Shown: positions 48,290-61,502 of the stretch, in pieces
How positions within the stretch are numbered: the first letter of the stretch is position 1
Layout of the letters: each line of letters starts with the position of its first letter
Assembly: GCF_949987535.1 (NCBI RefSeq)
Contig: NC_080067.1
Span: 61,624,405 to 61,688,404, forward strand
Length of the DNA: 64,000 nt
Source of the DNA: Balaenoptera acutorostrata
Lineage: Eukaryota; Chordata; Mammalia; Artiodactyla; Balaenopteridae
Reading direction: 5' to 3'
Program-made: the position numbers and the translations under genes
The notes under the pieces: generated by a model
What the model saw: only the letters and a program-made list of their open reading frames with translations
What the model was told of the DNA's origin: nothing
Database searches by the model: none

Positions 48290-49242
48290 CTAGAGAAGTT
48301 CCTTTAGCATTTGTTGTAAATCTGGTTTGGTGGCGCTGAATTATCTTAGCTTTTGCTTGTCTGTAAAGCTTTTGATTTCTCCATTGAATCAGAATGAGAT
48401 ACTTGCTGGGTAGAGTAATCTTGGTTATAGGTTTTCCCCTTTCATCACTTTAAATATGTTCTGTCACTCCCTTGTGGTTTGCAGAGTTTCTGCTGAAAGA
48501 TCAGCTGTTAACCTTATGGGGATTCCCTTGTATGTTATTTGTTGTTTTTCCCTTGCTGCTTTCAATATTTTTTCTTCGTATTTAATTTTGGTAGCTTGAT
48601 TAATATGTGTATGTGTGTGTTTCTCCTTAGATTTATCCTGTATGGGACTCTCTGCACTTCCTGGACTTGATTGACTATTTCCTTTTCCATATTAGGGAAG
48701 TTTTCAACTCTAATCTCTTCAAATATTTTGTAAGTCTCCTACTTTTTCTCTTCTTCTTCTGGATCCCCTATAATTCGAATGTTGTTGCATTTAATGTTGC
48801 CCCAGAGGTCTCTGAGACTGTCCTCAATTCTTTTCATTCTTTTTTCTTTATTCTGCTCTGTGGTAGTTATTTCCACTATTTTATCTTCCAGGTCACTTAT
48901 CTGTTCTTCTGCTTCAGTTATTCTGCTATTGATTCCTTCTAGAGAATTTTAAATTTCATTTATTGTGTTGTTCATCATTGTTTGTTTGCTCTTTAGTTCT
49001 TCTAGGTCCTTGTTAAACGTTCCTTGTATTTTCTCCATTCTATTTCCAAGATTTGGGATCATCTTTACTATCATTACTCTGAATTCTTTTTCAGGTGGAC
49101 TGCCTATTTCCTCTTCATTTGTTTGGCCTGGTGGGTTTATGCTTTGCTCCTTCATCTGCTGTGTGTTTCTCTGTCTTCTCTTTTTGCTTAACTTACTGTG
49201 TCTGGGGTCTCCTTTTTGCAGGCTGCAGGTTCGTAGTCCCAT
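48290..49242 (-). pseudogene. L1 copy B ORF1, broken
   Basis: ATG at 49242 opens 97 codons (to 48949) with a basic N-terminus and a Lys/Glu-rich coiled-coil segment ('MEKIQGTFNKDLEELKSKQ'). It ends at a TAA just before the coiled coil continues in the same frame ('NSRITEAEEQISDLEDKI'), so one nonsense change truncates it. The C-terminal RNA-binding part follows down to the natural stop at 48290-48292. The length of 953 nt is not a multiple of three, so at least one indel is also present. Confidence 0.88.
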
Positions 49243-49244
49243 TG

Positions 49245-51346
49245 TTTTTGGTTTCTGCCCTTAGTGGCTAAGGTTTGTTCTTGGGTTGTGTAGGCTTCCT
49301 ATTGGAGGGTACTGGTGCTTGTGTTCTGTTGGATGAGGCTGGATCTTGTCTTTCTGGTGGGCAGGACTGCGTACTGTGGTGTGTTTTGGGGTGTCTGTGA
49401 ACTTATTATGATTTTAGGCATCCTTTCTGCTAATGGGTGGGGTTAGTTCTTGTCTTGCTTGTTGTTTGTCATAGGGTGTCCAGCAGTGTAGCTTGCTGGT
49501 CGTTGAGTGGAGCTGCGTCTTAGCATTGAGATGGAGATCTCTGGGAGAGCTTTCACCGTTTGATAATACATGGAGCCGGGAGGTCTCTGGTGGACCAATT
49601 TCCTTACCTTGGCTCTCCCACCTCAGAGGCACAGGCCTGTCACCCAGCTGGAGCACCAAGACACTGTCAACCACACAGCTCGGAAGAAGAGGTAGAAAAA
49701 AAGAAAGAAAGAAAGAAAAAATAAAGAAATGAAATAAAGTTATTAAAATAAAAAATTTAAAAATATATTAAAAATTAAAAAATTAAAAAATCATTAAAAA
49801 AAGAAAGAAAGAAAAAAGAGAGCAACCAAACCAAAAAACAAATCCAACAATGATAACAAGTGCTAAAATCTATACTAAAAAAAAAAAAAAAAAGGACAAA
49901 CAGAACCCTAGGACAAATGGTAAAAGCAAAGCTATGCCAACAAAATCACACAAAGAAGCATACGCATACACAGTCACAAAAAGAGAAAAAGGGAAAAGAA
50001 AAATCTATATATAAAAAAAAGGAAGATAGCAACCAAATCAATAAACAAATCTACCAATGATAATAAACTCTAAATACTAAACTAAGATAAACATAAGACC
50101 AGAAACAAATTAGATGCAGAAAGCAAACCCCAAGTCTACAGTTGTTCCCAAAGAACACCACCTCAGTTTTGGGATGATTTGCTGTCTATTCAGGTATTCC
50201 AGAGATGCAGCCTACATTAAGTTGATTGTGGAGATTTAATCAGCTGCTCCTGAGGCTGCTGGGAGAGATTTCCCTTTCTCTTCTTTGTTCACACAGCTCC
50301 TGGGGTTCAGCTTTGGATTTGGCCCCGCCTCTGCGTGTAGGTCGCCTGTGGGCGTCTGTTCCCGCTCAGACAGGACGGGGTTAAAGGAGCAGCTGATTCG
50401 CGGGCTCTGGCTCACTCAGGCTGGGGGGCGGGAGGTGTACGGATGTGGGGCGAGCCTGCGGCTGCAGAGGCCAAGGAGACATTGTAACAGCCTGAGGTGC
50501 ACCGTGTGTTCTCCCAGGGAAGTTGTCCCTGGATCATGAGACCCTGGCAGTGGCAGGCTGCACAGGCTCCCGGGAGGGGAGGTGTGGGTACTGACCTGTG
50601 CTTGCACACAGGCTTCTTTGTGGCTGCAGTAGCAGTCTTAGCGTCTCATGCCTGTCTCTGGTGTCCGCGCTGATAGCCGCGGCTCGCGCCTGTCTCTGGA
50701 GCAGGTTTAGGCGGTGCTCTGAATCCCCTCTTCTCGTGTACCCCAAGACAATGTTCTCTTGCCTCTTAGGCAGTTCCAGACTTTTTCCCGGACTCCCTCC
50801 CGGCTAGCCGTGGTGCACTAGCCCCCTTCAGGCTGTGTTCATGCAGCCAACCCCTGTCCTCTCCCTGCGTTCCGACCGAAGCCCAAGCCTCAGCTCCCAG
50901 CCCCCGCCCGCCCCTGCGGGTGAGCAGACAAGCCTCTCAGGCTGGTGAGTGCTGGTCGGCACCGATCCTCTGTGCGGGAATCTCTCCGCTTTGCCCTCTG
51001 TACCCCTGTTGCTGCGCTCTCCTCTGTGGCTCTGAAGCTTCCCCCTGCCACCCACTGATTCCGCCCGCGAAGGGGCTTCCTAATGTGTGGAAACCTTTCC
51101 TCCTTCACAGCTCCCTCCCAAAGCTGCAGGTCCCATCCCTATTCTTTTGTCTCTGTTTTTTCTTTTTTCCTTTGCCCTACCCAGGTATATGGGGAGTTTC
51201 TTGCCTTTTGGGAAGTCTGAGGTCTTCTGCCAGCATTCAGTAAGTGTTCTGTAGGAGTTGTTGCACGTGTAGGTGTGTTTTTGATGTATTTATGGGGAGG
51301 AAGGTGATCTCCATGTCTTACTCCTCCGCCATCTTGAAGGTCTCCG
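49245..51346 (-). promoter_or_regulatory. L1 copy B 5' UTR / internal promoter region
   Basis: About 2.1 kb, matching copy A block by block: a GC-rich outer part (50250-51346) and an A-rich plus-strand part (49680-50130). It retains more CpG and CG-rich words ('tccgcgctgatagccgcggc') than copy A. An AAGATGGCG word near the 5' end (complement of about 51328-51336) is the YY1-type site known in other mammalian L1 promoters. Confidence 0.7.
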
Positions 51347-51347
51347 C

Positions 51348-51361
51348 TCTAATAAGCCTTC
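51348..51361. repeat. Candidate target-site duplication of L1 copy B, right
   Basis: See 44023-44036. 'tctaataagccttc' directly follows the L1 5' end. Confidence 0.45.
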
Positions 51362-51664
51362 TTTATCCTTAAGGCTGAATGAAGTTAGTGCATTCTCCTT
51401 TTTTCTACTGTATTCCCAGCAATACTTTGAGCATACTTTTAAAATAAACTTATTGCTCACCCTTTCATCTCTAGGGAGAGCTATGATTTCTCTTCTCATT
51501 CATTCCAAGAAGAAACGTCAAGACCAAGGACTGTACTGGACCAAGGTCCTTTTTAAGGGGGTGGTGGTATAAATTTCAATTCGATGAGAGAAGATAGAAG
51601 ACTCTTTTTACCTTGTGTGACCTCTGGTCTATGTTTGGTGTCTTCTCTTTAGAGTCATTGCTTT

Positions 51665-51795
51665 AGGTCCTATCCTGATTCATTAATTTACTTATTCATT
51701 TAACAAACTTTTCTTGAAGGCTTACTAAGTATCAGACATTGTCTAGGCCCTGGGAATAGTGCAGAGATAATTCAGCCAATATTCTATCCTTCTAG
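51665..51795 (-). repeat. L2 3'-end fragment
   Basis: 'tttacttattcatttaacaa', 'ggcttactaagtatcagaca' and 'tctaggccctgggaatagtg' are the reversed L2 terminus. Confidence 0.65.
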
Positions 51796-52254
51796 CTTTC
51801 AGTGGACTGTCTCTCCTGGAATTCAGATGCTACAGTGAGATTGCCTTGGGCCTGCCTGACTCTTGGGAGGGGTTCCCTTGCCCTGAGAAGGCTAACTGGG
51901 AAGCTGGATTGTTTATCAAGAAAAGTAGGTGTTATCCACATTTATGCTCCTATAGCCTACTCGAAGAGCTTATAGCTCAAAAGTTGTCTGTCCCAGCCCA
52001 CCTTTGTTTTGAGCAGCAAGTATAGAGCGTCTGCCATGTGCATGGGAGTCAGTCTTGAACTTGATAGAATCCCTGAGTCATGAAGACCATGTGCACATCT
52101 AGCACATCTGTGATTGTATCTCTCCTGGGAACCCCAGGGTCCTGGATCTGCAGGAGGAGGCCAACTGATAATTCCTAATCTGGAATCCCAGTATCACCCT
52201 CTTTCTAGATAATTTTAGAGGCAAAACTACTAACAATGAAAAACTATATTGTTT

Positions 52255-52395
52255 CAGTCATTTGCTCACTTTGTTGTCTCCCTAACTAGATTCTGGTGGG
52301 CAGACGTCTTGTTGTCTTTACTCTGGTATCCTGGGGACATCTAACAAGGTACCTCACTCTTACCCTTGTGGACCGAATGAATGCAAAAATCATGC
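52255..52395 (+). repeat. L2 3'-end-like fragment
   Basis: 'gtctccctaactagattctg', 'tcttgttgtctttactctgg' and 'tatcctggggacatctaaca' follow the L2 3' UTR order. Diverged. Confidence 0.4.
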
Positions 52396-52399
52396 AGGG

Positions 52400-54195
52400 G
52401 GAAACAGAATGGTGCTAAAACTGTTCTCTTCTGCATTTTAAATGGCTATCAATTTGTTCTTAATTAAATATCAATAATAACTTTGAACTTAGGAAAATAT
52501 ATGGATATGGTGTAAATAGATGAATAAATGTCTAAACATTTCCTTTATTCAAGATGTTGGGCTAGGACCTGTGGATTACAAAGCAGTGAATTGACCTAGG
52601 CTTGGTGTTTAATGTGTTTGGGAGGGCAGATAAGTCACATACAAACAATGAAATTTAGTTGAGATGATTCGTATATTTATTTTGGGGATTTTTTTTTTTT
52701 AAGCATCACAATAGTGGCCACTGCTTTACCTATGGGTGTGAGTGAAAATGAGATTCAAGATTTGGAGTTGTTTGAAAAGAGGCACTTGTCCTTCATGAGT
52801 ACTAAAAGTCAACCAGATGGTGGGAGTGTACAATGTTGGGTGAGAATCAAAGGATGGAAGCAAAGCCTGGGTCCTGTTTTCTTCTCTGCTTGGCACCTTG
52901 TAAGATCAGGTCTCACCTGGTATGCTTAGCTGGGGAGCTGTTACAACTCAGAGGAACCCAAAGGGAACTTAAGCTCTTAACTTGTTTTCTGTTATCTTTC
53001 CCTCCACTACCTTGTTCTTAAAAGAATCTATTTTTGTTTCCCTGGCTTTAAAATATTTGTACTCTGTTGTTTTGTATACATTTTCATTCTGATTTGGGTT
53101 GCCTAATTCTGGTATTTGACCCGTATTCTGTATAATGGCCTCTATTATTTTCAAACTTGCTGCTATGATAGAAGTTCCCTGATTTGTACAATTTCCCATT
53201 TATTAAGATACCGTATGTTAGATCATTGCCTTGAATTTCATCCTCTAGAAATTGTCCCTGGTTAAGGCTATACCAGGTCAGAAAAATCTGGCTACATGAC
53301 ATTTTAATAAAATATAAATGAACACCTTGGGGGTCATTGTCTACTTGTGAGATTCCAGGGTTCAGAAGTTCTGAGAGGGCTGCAGCCTTAGAGAGAGGCT
53401 AATGACTATCTTAAAAACAACGTCACTCTATGCCAATGTGGAAATCAAGGCCAGGATTGAGACTACTAACAGAGCGTGCTGTCTTTTTACCACCGCCTTT
53501 TAATTTGGTCAAGATATGGCAGGTGAATTCTCTACACATTTACAATTTTTTAACTAGAAATCTATAGGGAAGGAGAGAGTTCATGGCTGCCCCAGAAGCC
53601 ATGGTAAACATTCAGAAACAACCTGTCTCTGAGGTTCATTTGGAAGAGATAGAGATAGAAAGGGCTGTGACCCAAGTTCATTGAAAGATATGACTCTGAA
53701 CATTTTTCCTACACAATTTTGTGCATCAACTTCTCATTTTTTTCAGGGTCAGTGACATTTGGGATATATGCCTGATTTCTGCTCGGCTCTCAGCCGATCT
53801 GGAATCTTTTGTCTTTGGGATGGGTTCATATCTATGGGTTAATGACAATCACAGACCCATAGCAAATGCTGGCAGAAGTTTTGCAAACATGGGCCAGATT
53901 TTAGCTTTATTATAAAATGTAAAGTCAGAGCTGGCTTTGTGTTTTGTACTAACATATCATACAAAACTAATTTACAGTTCTTCCAGATGGGTTCAGTGTC
54001 TATGGCATACTGCCTGCTACTCTAAAATGTACTTGGTATAGAGGGTGATGGTGAGGGAGGGAAAAAGTTTATTCCTAAGTGGGGAAATACGAAGGCTTTG
54101 TGACTTATGGCAAGAAAGAGTTGGATTTTAAAAAATTACCACTGTAACAGCAGCTTTATCAAAATAGTTTCAGGGGAAAATGGCAGAGAACCAAT
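52400..54195. other. Unannotated unique sequence
   Basis: No recognised gene. The longest frames (71-76 codons, 52714-53302) are motif-free and overlap on both strands. Confidence 0.4.
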
Positions 54196-54197
54196 AT

Positions 54198-54310
54198 TTT
54201 ACTGAATGATTCACACTAGGTATTGTGCTCTGTGTTTGATGTGTATTATCTTATTCGTCATTACTATACTCTGTGAGGTGGGCATCCATTTTCCTTTTAA
54301 CTGGGAATTC
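54198..54310 (-). repeat. MIR-like fragment
   Basis: 'ctaggtattgtgctctgtgt', 'gtattatcttattcgtcatt' and 'actctgtgaggtgggcatcc' match reversed MIR. Confidence 0.5.
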
Positions 54311-55028
54311 ATTTACCTCTGGATTCTGCAAATCATCTCTTTGTCTCTGTTATGTATCAGATGTGTGTGTATGTGTATCCATTAAACAAAAGGGTACTTT
54401 GTTGGCAAGGAGTCAAAAATATCTTCCAGTTAAAGGCTGACCCGACTTGATTATGTTTCCACTTCACGCAGGGAACTGTGGCATACAGTTGTGCACGTGG
54501 CTTACTGCGTGAGTCCCTGGTCAGGGAGCAAGTGGGTATAATCCAAACCCCAGGCCACTCACCACGCTGCGTGCTTCGCTCAGGATTGTGTCTGCTGGGA
54601 GGAAGGGGTACCTCTTTCTAGTTTACTCATCTATGTTTGCAGTGACTCTGCTGATGCAGATCACTTACAACAGATGAGCAACCCTGGAAAGGAACTTTGA
54701 AACTCTAGGTAATATCCTGTTCATCCTGGCATCTTGGGGTGTTGGTTTCTTCATTTCCCCCTTCTCTATCATGCATCTTGGGACTGTCCCTTAGAACTCC
54801 ATTTGTCCTGACTACTGATCTCACTCTGGGACTAGCCTGGGAAAACGGCTAGAGGAGAGTACCTGCCTTCCTCTCTCCCTCTTCCCACTTCCCACTGGGC
54901 CTGGAGAGCTGGCACTTATGCAATGCCTGTTTACCCTTGCTAGGCATTACTCTTTGTAAACTGCTTAGTGAATATTCATGTTATTCTTTCCTTATATCCT
55001 TTCCCCTAAAACTGCATGGATGGTCAGG
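54311..55028. other. Unannotated unique sequence
   Basis: Nothing recognised apart from ordinary mixed-composition sequence. Confidence 0.4.
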
Positions 55029-55029
55029 A

Positions 55030-55116
55030 AAGTATATATATACACACATATATATATACATGTGTATATATATATGTATGTATATATGTATGTATGTATA
55101 TATGTATATATATATA
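55030..55116. repeat. (TA)n/(TATG)n compound microsatellite
   Basis: Alternating TATA, CACA and TATG units, self-complementary over much of its length. Confidence 0.9.
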
Positions 55117-57545
55117 AAATTTAAAACCCCAGAGTTTCAAACTTTGGAAAATAGTTTAAAGAAAAAAATTGATTGAAGTGCTGTCAGTTCTTTAGCAAAT
55201 ATGTTTAGTTGCATAGATAAATGAATTGTAAAATATACAAAGAGAAAAGGATTGTTGTAAGTTAATTTAAAAATGTTTATTAAACATCTGCTTGATTCTT
55301 AGCAGTGTGTTACATACAGGAACAGAATACAAAAAAATTAAGATGTGAAAATGGACTTATAACTTAAAAAGATGTGAAAACCATCAATGTTTTATATCTC
55401 GTATATAATCTAAGTGTTGGGAGACAGGGACCCCATAACACCAGATATGTTCTTCAAGCTTTGACTCTTATGTCCCCTGCCATCCTGCAAAGTCGGATGA
55501 CCTCTGGCCTTCATTTCCCTTATCTGTAGGTGCGACTCCATGCTCTGTAATATCTTCCTCCCAGGCTATTGTGTACCTGGAATGAAATAATGGATGCATG
55601 ATACTTTAAAACTTATAAAGCTCATTATATATTTAAGGTTTAATTGTCCTTGCAAAGAAAGATGAAAAGACTGCTGATAGTTTCTTTCAAAAAATATAAT
55701 TTTTCCTTTTTATGTGACATATATTTAGTGTGAACAATGTGGAGAGACTAAGGTATAAAGTAAAAGAAAAAATATCACAAAAATTAACTATAAGCTCCCA
55801 ATGATAATCATGGTTAGTATTTTGATGTTTGATTTTTTTTTAATCTTTTACAAATTTACATTAATTTATCAAAGCTGAGATACTATTATATATGATTTTA
55901 AACTTACCCTATTTTTAAACTTTGTATCAGTTTAAAGATTCACAGGAAGCACATGGGCAGCTATCTTTCTGGGCTATCAGCAAATATCAGCTTTAGATAT
56001 AAATAGTTCAGTGATTTTGCCCAGTGGCACTTCCTAACATGATTTGTATTGAATTTATACACAAAATTGACACACCTCTATAGAGTCATTTGTATATAAG
56101 CTCAAAATATAGTATTTTTTTCCCCTTATCATTTTTAAGGTTTTTAACCTAAACATATATGTTCAGGCTTTCAAATTGTATCCTCTCCTGAGAATTGAGA
56201 AACTCAATCTCAAGACATTCAAATAAGAATATTCTAAATGGAATGATAATATACGGAAACACTAAAAACCCTGGCCGCTTTTCAGTATTGTTGCCCCCTC
56301 TTAAGTGGTGAATTTCCTCACACTGTGGTATAAATAAAACTTTTAAAGCACTGGAGGAGTTCCCAAGTATCCAGGCAGTGTAAAGATTTTAGAAAAAATA
56401 ATTACCTGGATGCTTAATTCTTTTGCAAAATGGGACTTTTTGTGTGTGGGGGGGGGCGGGGATAGGGATATGAATGCTTTTCTTAATGTAAGGCACACTG
56501 GGAGTTTCAAATCATATACGCTTAAAAAAAACCTCAGTTTCCCATGGACACTGGTAAATATACATTGTCTCCTTTGGGCCATTTGATTTGTATCATCATT
56601 TGCCTCATCTTGGTTAATCACACCAAGATTATATAATGTTATATAAATTGTCTTCGGTGACATGATACTCTCTTTTTCAACCTTGATCAAATATAACTTG
56701 GCAAAACATTCCTTTTGGATGTATCATTTTTCTCTTTTTAAACCAGTTCTATCTTGAAATAAAACAAATGAAATAGAGGCAGTTGCAATTACAAGTACGA
56801 TAAGGTTTTATCTATCGCACCTTCAAGGTTTCATGCCCCTTCTATCTAGGTCCTGTCCTCCCCTCCCCCCTACCCATTCCTTTTTCTGTGTAGGTCAGGT
56901 TAACAAGGAAAAAACCCTCACAAGGATATTTAGAGGGTGAGAAAACGTTAGGATGGATCTGAATCTCTTTATTAATAGTGAGTTGCATAATAAATGCCAT
57001 GGGGTTGGTAGGTTTTACTTCGTCTGTTAAATATTAACAGTACTTGTACTTTCCGGGATATTGTTGAAGCGCTTGGATACTGCTCAGCCAACCACAAAGA
57101 AACAGGTTTCCATGGAAGCAATAGCACAGATTCATTTCATTCTCAATGGAATCCACACAGCAAGACAGATCTTTAAAAATAACCCATGTAAAACTGAAGC
57201 AAAATATTTCTGGGTGTTTGTTTTATGCCTTTTGGTGTGCGTGTCTGTTTTCCATTTAAAAAATAATCTAAAAATATCTGGGCACTCAGGAGAGCTTCCA
57301 AAAAAGCTAAAGCTCTTACCCCTGCCTGGTTGGTTGTTCTTCTTTCGGGCATGCATTCCTGTGTGTTTGAAGGGCACAACCCCTCCCTTGTTTATGTTCT
57401 TGAACACAATATTTTAGACCAAATTTTAAGGTGAAAAACAGAGTATTCTGAATGTGTGGTGAGCAATAGACTATTTTAAAGAATGTTTATATATCAATAA
57501 TAAAGAAACATAATGATTTTTGATTCTCCTATATGAAGAGCTTTG
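55117..57545. other. Unannotated AT-rich unique sequence
   Basis: No gene recognised. Frames at 56343-56690 (minus) and 57061-57417 (plus, 118 codons; a second frame is open on the other strand) show no domain. A G-rich knot lies at 56448-56467. Confidence 0.4.
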
Positions 57546-57554
57546 AAAACACTG

Positions 57555-57690
57555 TACATTAAGTACTATAGTAACCCTTATTTTATAGGTGAAAACAGAA
57601 GCTCAGAGAGGTCAAGTAACCTCTTTAAGGCTGCCGAATTTATAAGTGGCAGAACCTGGTTTTCCGTACTGGTTTACCTGGTGGTATAGA
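57555..57690 (-). repeat. MIR SINE
   Basis: 'cttattttataggtgaaaac', 'agaagctcagagaggtcaag' and 'aatttataagtggcagaacc' are reversed MIR. Confidence 0.7.
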
Positions 57691-57796
57691 TGCTACAATC
57701 CCAAATTACTATGCCATGTTTTTATTATCACGAAGAAGAGCGTCAATATTGTTTAACTGTCTCTGAAGTCAAAACACATACATCATCTATCTCCAT

Positions 57797-57836
57797 TCAT
57801 ACATACATATATTCATGTACATATATATATACACAC
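57797..57836. repeat. AT/CA-rich simple repeat
   Basis: 'atacatacatatattcatgt' followed by TA and CA units. Confidence 0.8.
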
Positions 57837-57864
57837 TAAACCCTGCTCCCTCCTTTTGCTCTCA

Positions 57865-58045
57865 TAACAAGCAGTGTATTTTTAGCTCTAACACGGCACT
57901 TATTCTACTTCAGTGACTGTGTGTTTATCTGTTTCCTCAGGGCTGGGCTCTGAGCCATGGTGATCAAGGATGGGTTTAGGTTGATCTGGATATTTCCTGA
58001 GGCTAGGACTCTGCTTGGCACAATGGCTACTTTGTATAAACAGAG
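57865..58045 (+). repeat. L2-like fragment, weak
   Basis: 'acacggcacttattctactt', then 'gctgggctctgagccatggt', then 'actctgcttggcacaatggc' loosely follow the L2 3' end. Confidence 0.3.
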
Positions 58046-60650
58046 TTGACTTAAAATCTACCAGAGTTTGAATGACAAGCCAAAGATTTTTTTACATAAA
58101 CCCTCAGCAAAAGCAAAATTGTTACGGAGCCAGGGGGATGCTGTTTGAATAAATGAAAACTTTTCACTGCTCTATCCACTGAACCAAGGAGTATGCCTAG
58201 TACACTTGAATAAATGACTCAGATAAGTATCTTGAAGCTTTTTAGAAGCATTATTCTTCAACTTTTAATATATTAATATAAAAACATGCTTATCTAATTC
58301 ATATTTATTAAAACAGGTCCTCTGAAATTAAAAATTGTCTAAGTACTTTAAAGTAACAAAAGTGGATTAAAAAATAATAGAGTAGCCTTTCAAGACAGTT
58401 TCTTCCACTATTATTTTCAATTCTTGAACTCGCTTGGCTGACACACTAACACTTCATGTGTTGATTAACATTGAGGAATCAAGTTCTTTCAATGTTCAAT
58501 TTTTTAAAGATAGATTTTACGTATCAAAGCTCTCTGAAAACCATTTTTAGTGGGTAATTATCTAGGGTGCTTTATTCACCTCCCTGTCTTAATAAACAGA
58601 GTCTATCAGATGTGACCTAAGCTTTCCTTTATGACTCAACACCATCACTCTGACTATTATTTGTAAACTGTGGGGTTGCAGAGTGATATCCTCAGGTGTC
58701 AGAGCTTATAAAGGACGGTTCCTGTCTGCTTGATTTCTTTTTATTTCCCCTCTGTCATCTCTGATCATTTGCACTGGTTTCCCTGGTCTTCTTCATAAAT
58801 ACAGTCCATTGTATGTCTAATTCCATGTCTTCTGTTTGCTAAGGCTAATCTGTGGGTTTCATGGGGGTACCAGATAAGTCAGTAAGTTTAATCAGCTACT
58901 GTAAGGTGAACCCCTGAATATTTCAATTAGCTCTGGCCTATAGGCTTCAGGGTGAACTCATTTATCTTCCTCTGTAAAACGCATGAGCTTGGTTTAAGTA
59001 CATTCCTTATCAGTGCTAGAGTCTTTTTTCTGTTGTTATCATTGTTCAGTCTTAAAGAAAGAAAGTGTATTTGGTTGAGTTTCTATAGAGCTGTCTGCTG
59101 AATATGTGAGACTCATAATTTGCAACAAAGACAATAACCTAATTTGTTGCTATTTTGAAGAGGAGACTTTTAAAAGGCAGCTTCCTTTGGGAATGTTTCT
59201 AGGAATAGTGACTTGACATATGTATGAATATATGCGTGTATATATAGAGATATATGTATATATATATTTCTGTGAATTCACTTATATTCTATATTGTTTC
59301 TGAAAAGATTTAAAGTAACAGTAGTGACAATAGGAAAGGAAAAATGGGTAAAGTTCATGGGCCTACATAACAGTTGCTAATACCTTTTATTAACTTGGCA
59401 GCCTGGTACTCTGTAGTTCTCTTTGGACGTAACTACCTTCAAACTGTTCGTGAGACTGGCAGGATGTCCCTCAGTTATAAGTAAACTTGGAGGCTGGTGT
59501 GGCTTGGCCACAGTTACAATCTTGGGGAAGTTCAGTTTTGTTCTTTAAACTATCTAGGTGAATTTTTTTTGAAGGAGTGTGTAAAGGACGTCACAGGCCA
59601 CTGTTGTGTGTTTTCGACTATTAATTTATAAGAAGCATTTGAGATAACCAGAAATAAAGGGTCAGGGGGTCTAAAGGGAAATGACTCAGGCACTCTTCTG
59701 AAAACATATCAACTAATGCAACCGTTATCTTTCTTACTGGGCTGGTGCTGAGGTTTTGCCATGAGAGATCTTGCAATGTTGATTCAACATTGGACAGTTG
59801 CCGTTTTAGAAGAGTTTGATAGCTAGGTCTCCAGATCTGACAGAAAGAGTAGCTGCCTTTCCTCGTGTGATTTAAAGGGCAGTAAAAGTTCAGTCTGCCC
59901 CATGATCTCCTCCCCAGTGGCCTTACTTCACTTGAAAATTTTCATGGTTAGAGATACTCCATTGGATAAAGGCCTTGCCTCCAGAAGGCACCAGTAAACA
60001 AGACTATATTTTACCTGAATATACCATTAATGCCCTTTCTGAATACATGAACAGATTAACAAATGTAGGCAGCTTTCACCAGCCTAGAGCAGAGTGTGAA
60101 TGACTGAGATGCAAGATGAGAACATTTAGGTTGGGAACATCTGGAGCAAGAGGTCCTAGGGAGACGTGGGAAGTAAGGGGTGGCTGGGTGGAGAAAATAC
60201 AAAGCCATTAGACACCTGGAGGTGCACTTGCTGACTGCAGGAAGATGACAGAAGGTGAGATGAGGGGGTGAGGACTACCATACTCTTGTGCTCCAGGCTG
60301 GTTCTACTTTCTGGAGAAACATAAATGAGCTAGGAGTAAAGAAATCATGTCTGACTGCTCTTGACCTTTTCCAATTAGGTTGTACAATAATTTATAAGTA
60401 ATAACTTCCTCAGCTTCCTGACTCAACATCCCACCTAATTAGCTAAATCCTTTTGACCTATACTTGGTGACTCATCTTTGCTCCTGATTCTGAGACCACA
60501 CTGGTTTACAACTAAAAACATTTAAAGAAACTTAGCATTGAATGTCTTTTCTTTGTTTTGCTCCAATCTTGTGCCCCAGTTTTAGATTTTTTTTCTTTGT
60601 TATTGAGGTCAAATGATCACCTTGCTTCCAAGATATAATAACTAAATCCC
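58046..60650. other. Unannotated AT-rich unique sequence
   Basis: About 2.6 kb without a recognised gene or clear repeat, apart from a degenerate TATG/TA tract at 59218-59268. Confidence 0.4.
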
Positions 60651-60654
60651 AGTT

Positions 60655-60772
60655 CAATTCATTTATTCATTCACCAAATATTTATCGGATACTTGCTAGG
60701 TGTCAGATGCTGTGCTCAGAGCAAGAAACACAAAAACAAATGAAACATGGCCATGTCCTTCATAAGTTACCT
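60655..60772 (-). repeat. L2 3'-end fragment
   Basis: 'tcatttattcattcaccaaa' and 'acttgctaggtgtcagatgc' are the reversed L2 terminus. Confidence 0.7.
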
Positions 60773-61500
60773 TTAGTGCCAGAGAACTTGCCTTTATACT
60801 CAGGGGGGCTCCCAGGGCCCTTCACGACTGGAGTCCAGCCTTGTGTTAGGAAGCTTCTATCTCCTCCACTCTCTTCCCTTCCCCTGAGGATGGAGATCTA
60901 CTCCAGAACCTCACTTGTTGATTGAATCCAACTTTTATACCATAGGAGTTTGTGCTTAGAATGTTTTCAGGAGAAAAAAATTAATTTAAATGTATTTGGA
61001 GACTCTCCAGAAAGGCTTTGAATTGTTTCCTGTTTGTTCTAAGGGTTGTACATTTTCCCTCATTGCCATCACAGAGAAAGGTGGGTGGATTCAATTCAAT
61101 AGAAGAAACAGCCATTTTAAGAAGATATCTGCATCCTTGAAATTCCAGCCATTTAAGTCTTCAGCAGATTGCTCTGTGCTTTTATGTGGTTTCTGTGAAG
61201 AGAATTTTGACAAAGAAAGCTATTAGAGACATGAACTTTGACACATGCAGTTTAGACTCCAAGGTTAATAATTTGGAAGAATTTTTCTAAATGTATGTTA
61301 GAGGCGTTGCCTTTTCATTAAGGTAGTCAGTGAGAGTTCCTCTACATTTTTATTTGTGATCCTCTACATTTTAAATTTATTTTCCAGTGGGCTTTGTATA
61401 GTTAAGAAAATGCAAGAAAAATGCTCAATCCCTGGTCTTTGAGAAGCAATCTTTCCCCATCTCTAACTTATAATGAAACTTTTCTTCACTTTGCTCTAGA
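60773..61500. other. Unannotated unique sequence
   Basis: Frames at 60707-60925 and 60990-61226 are motif-free. Nothing else recognised. Confidence 0.4.
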
Positions 61501-61502
61501 GG

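Larger units (their letters stand above)
44037..51346 (-). mobile_element. L1: Full-length L1 retrotransposon, copy B (non-functional)
   Basis: Same family and orientation as copy A. It runs from the 5' end at about 51346 (complement of 'atcttgaaggtctccg') through the 5' UTR, ORF1 and ORF2 to a 3' UTR ending in a T-run at about 44034-44050. Length is about 7.3 kb with no inserted SINE. It is better preserved than copy A: the longest open piece is 332 codons of reverse transcriptase. ORF1 and ORF2 still carry stops and frameshifts, so it cannot move on its own. Confidence 0.95.

Noticed and set aside
57061..57417. 118-codon plus-strand frame, with an open frame on the other strand
   Set aside because: Both strands are open over the same bases, pointing to local stop-poor composition rather than a gene. 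The hydrophobic stretch is not a recognisable membrane protein.
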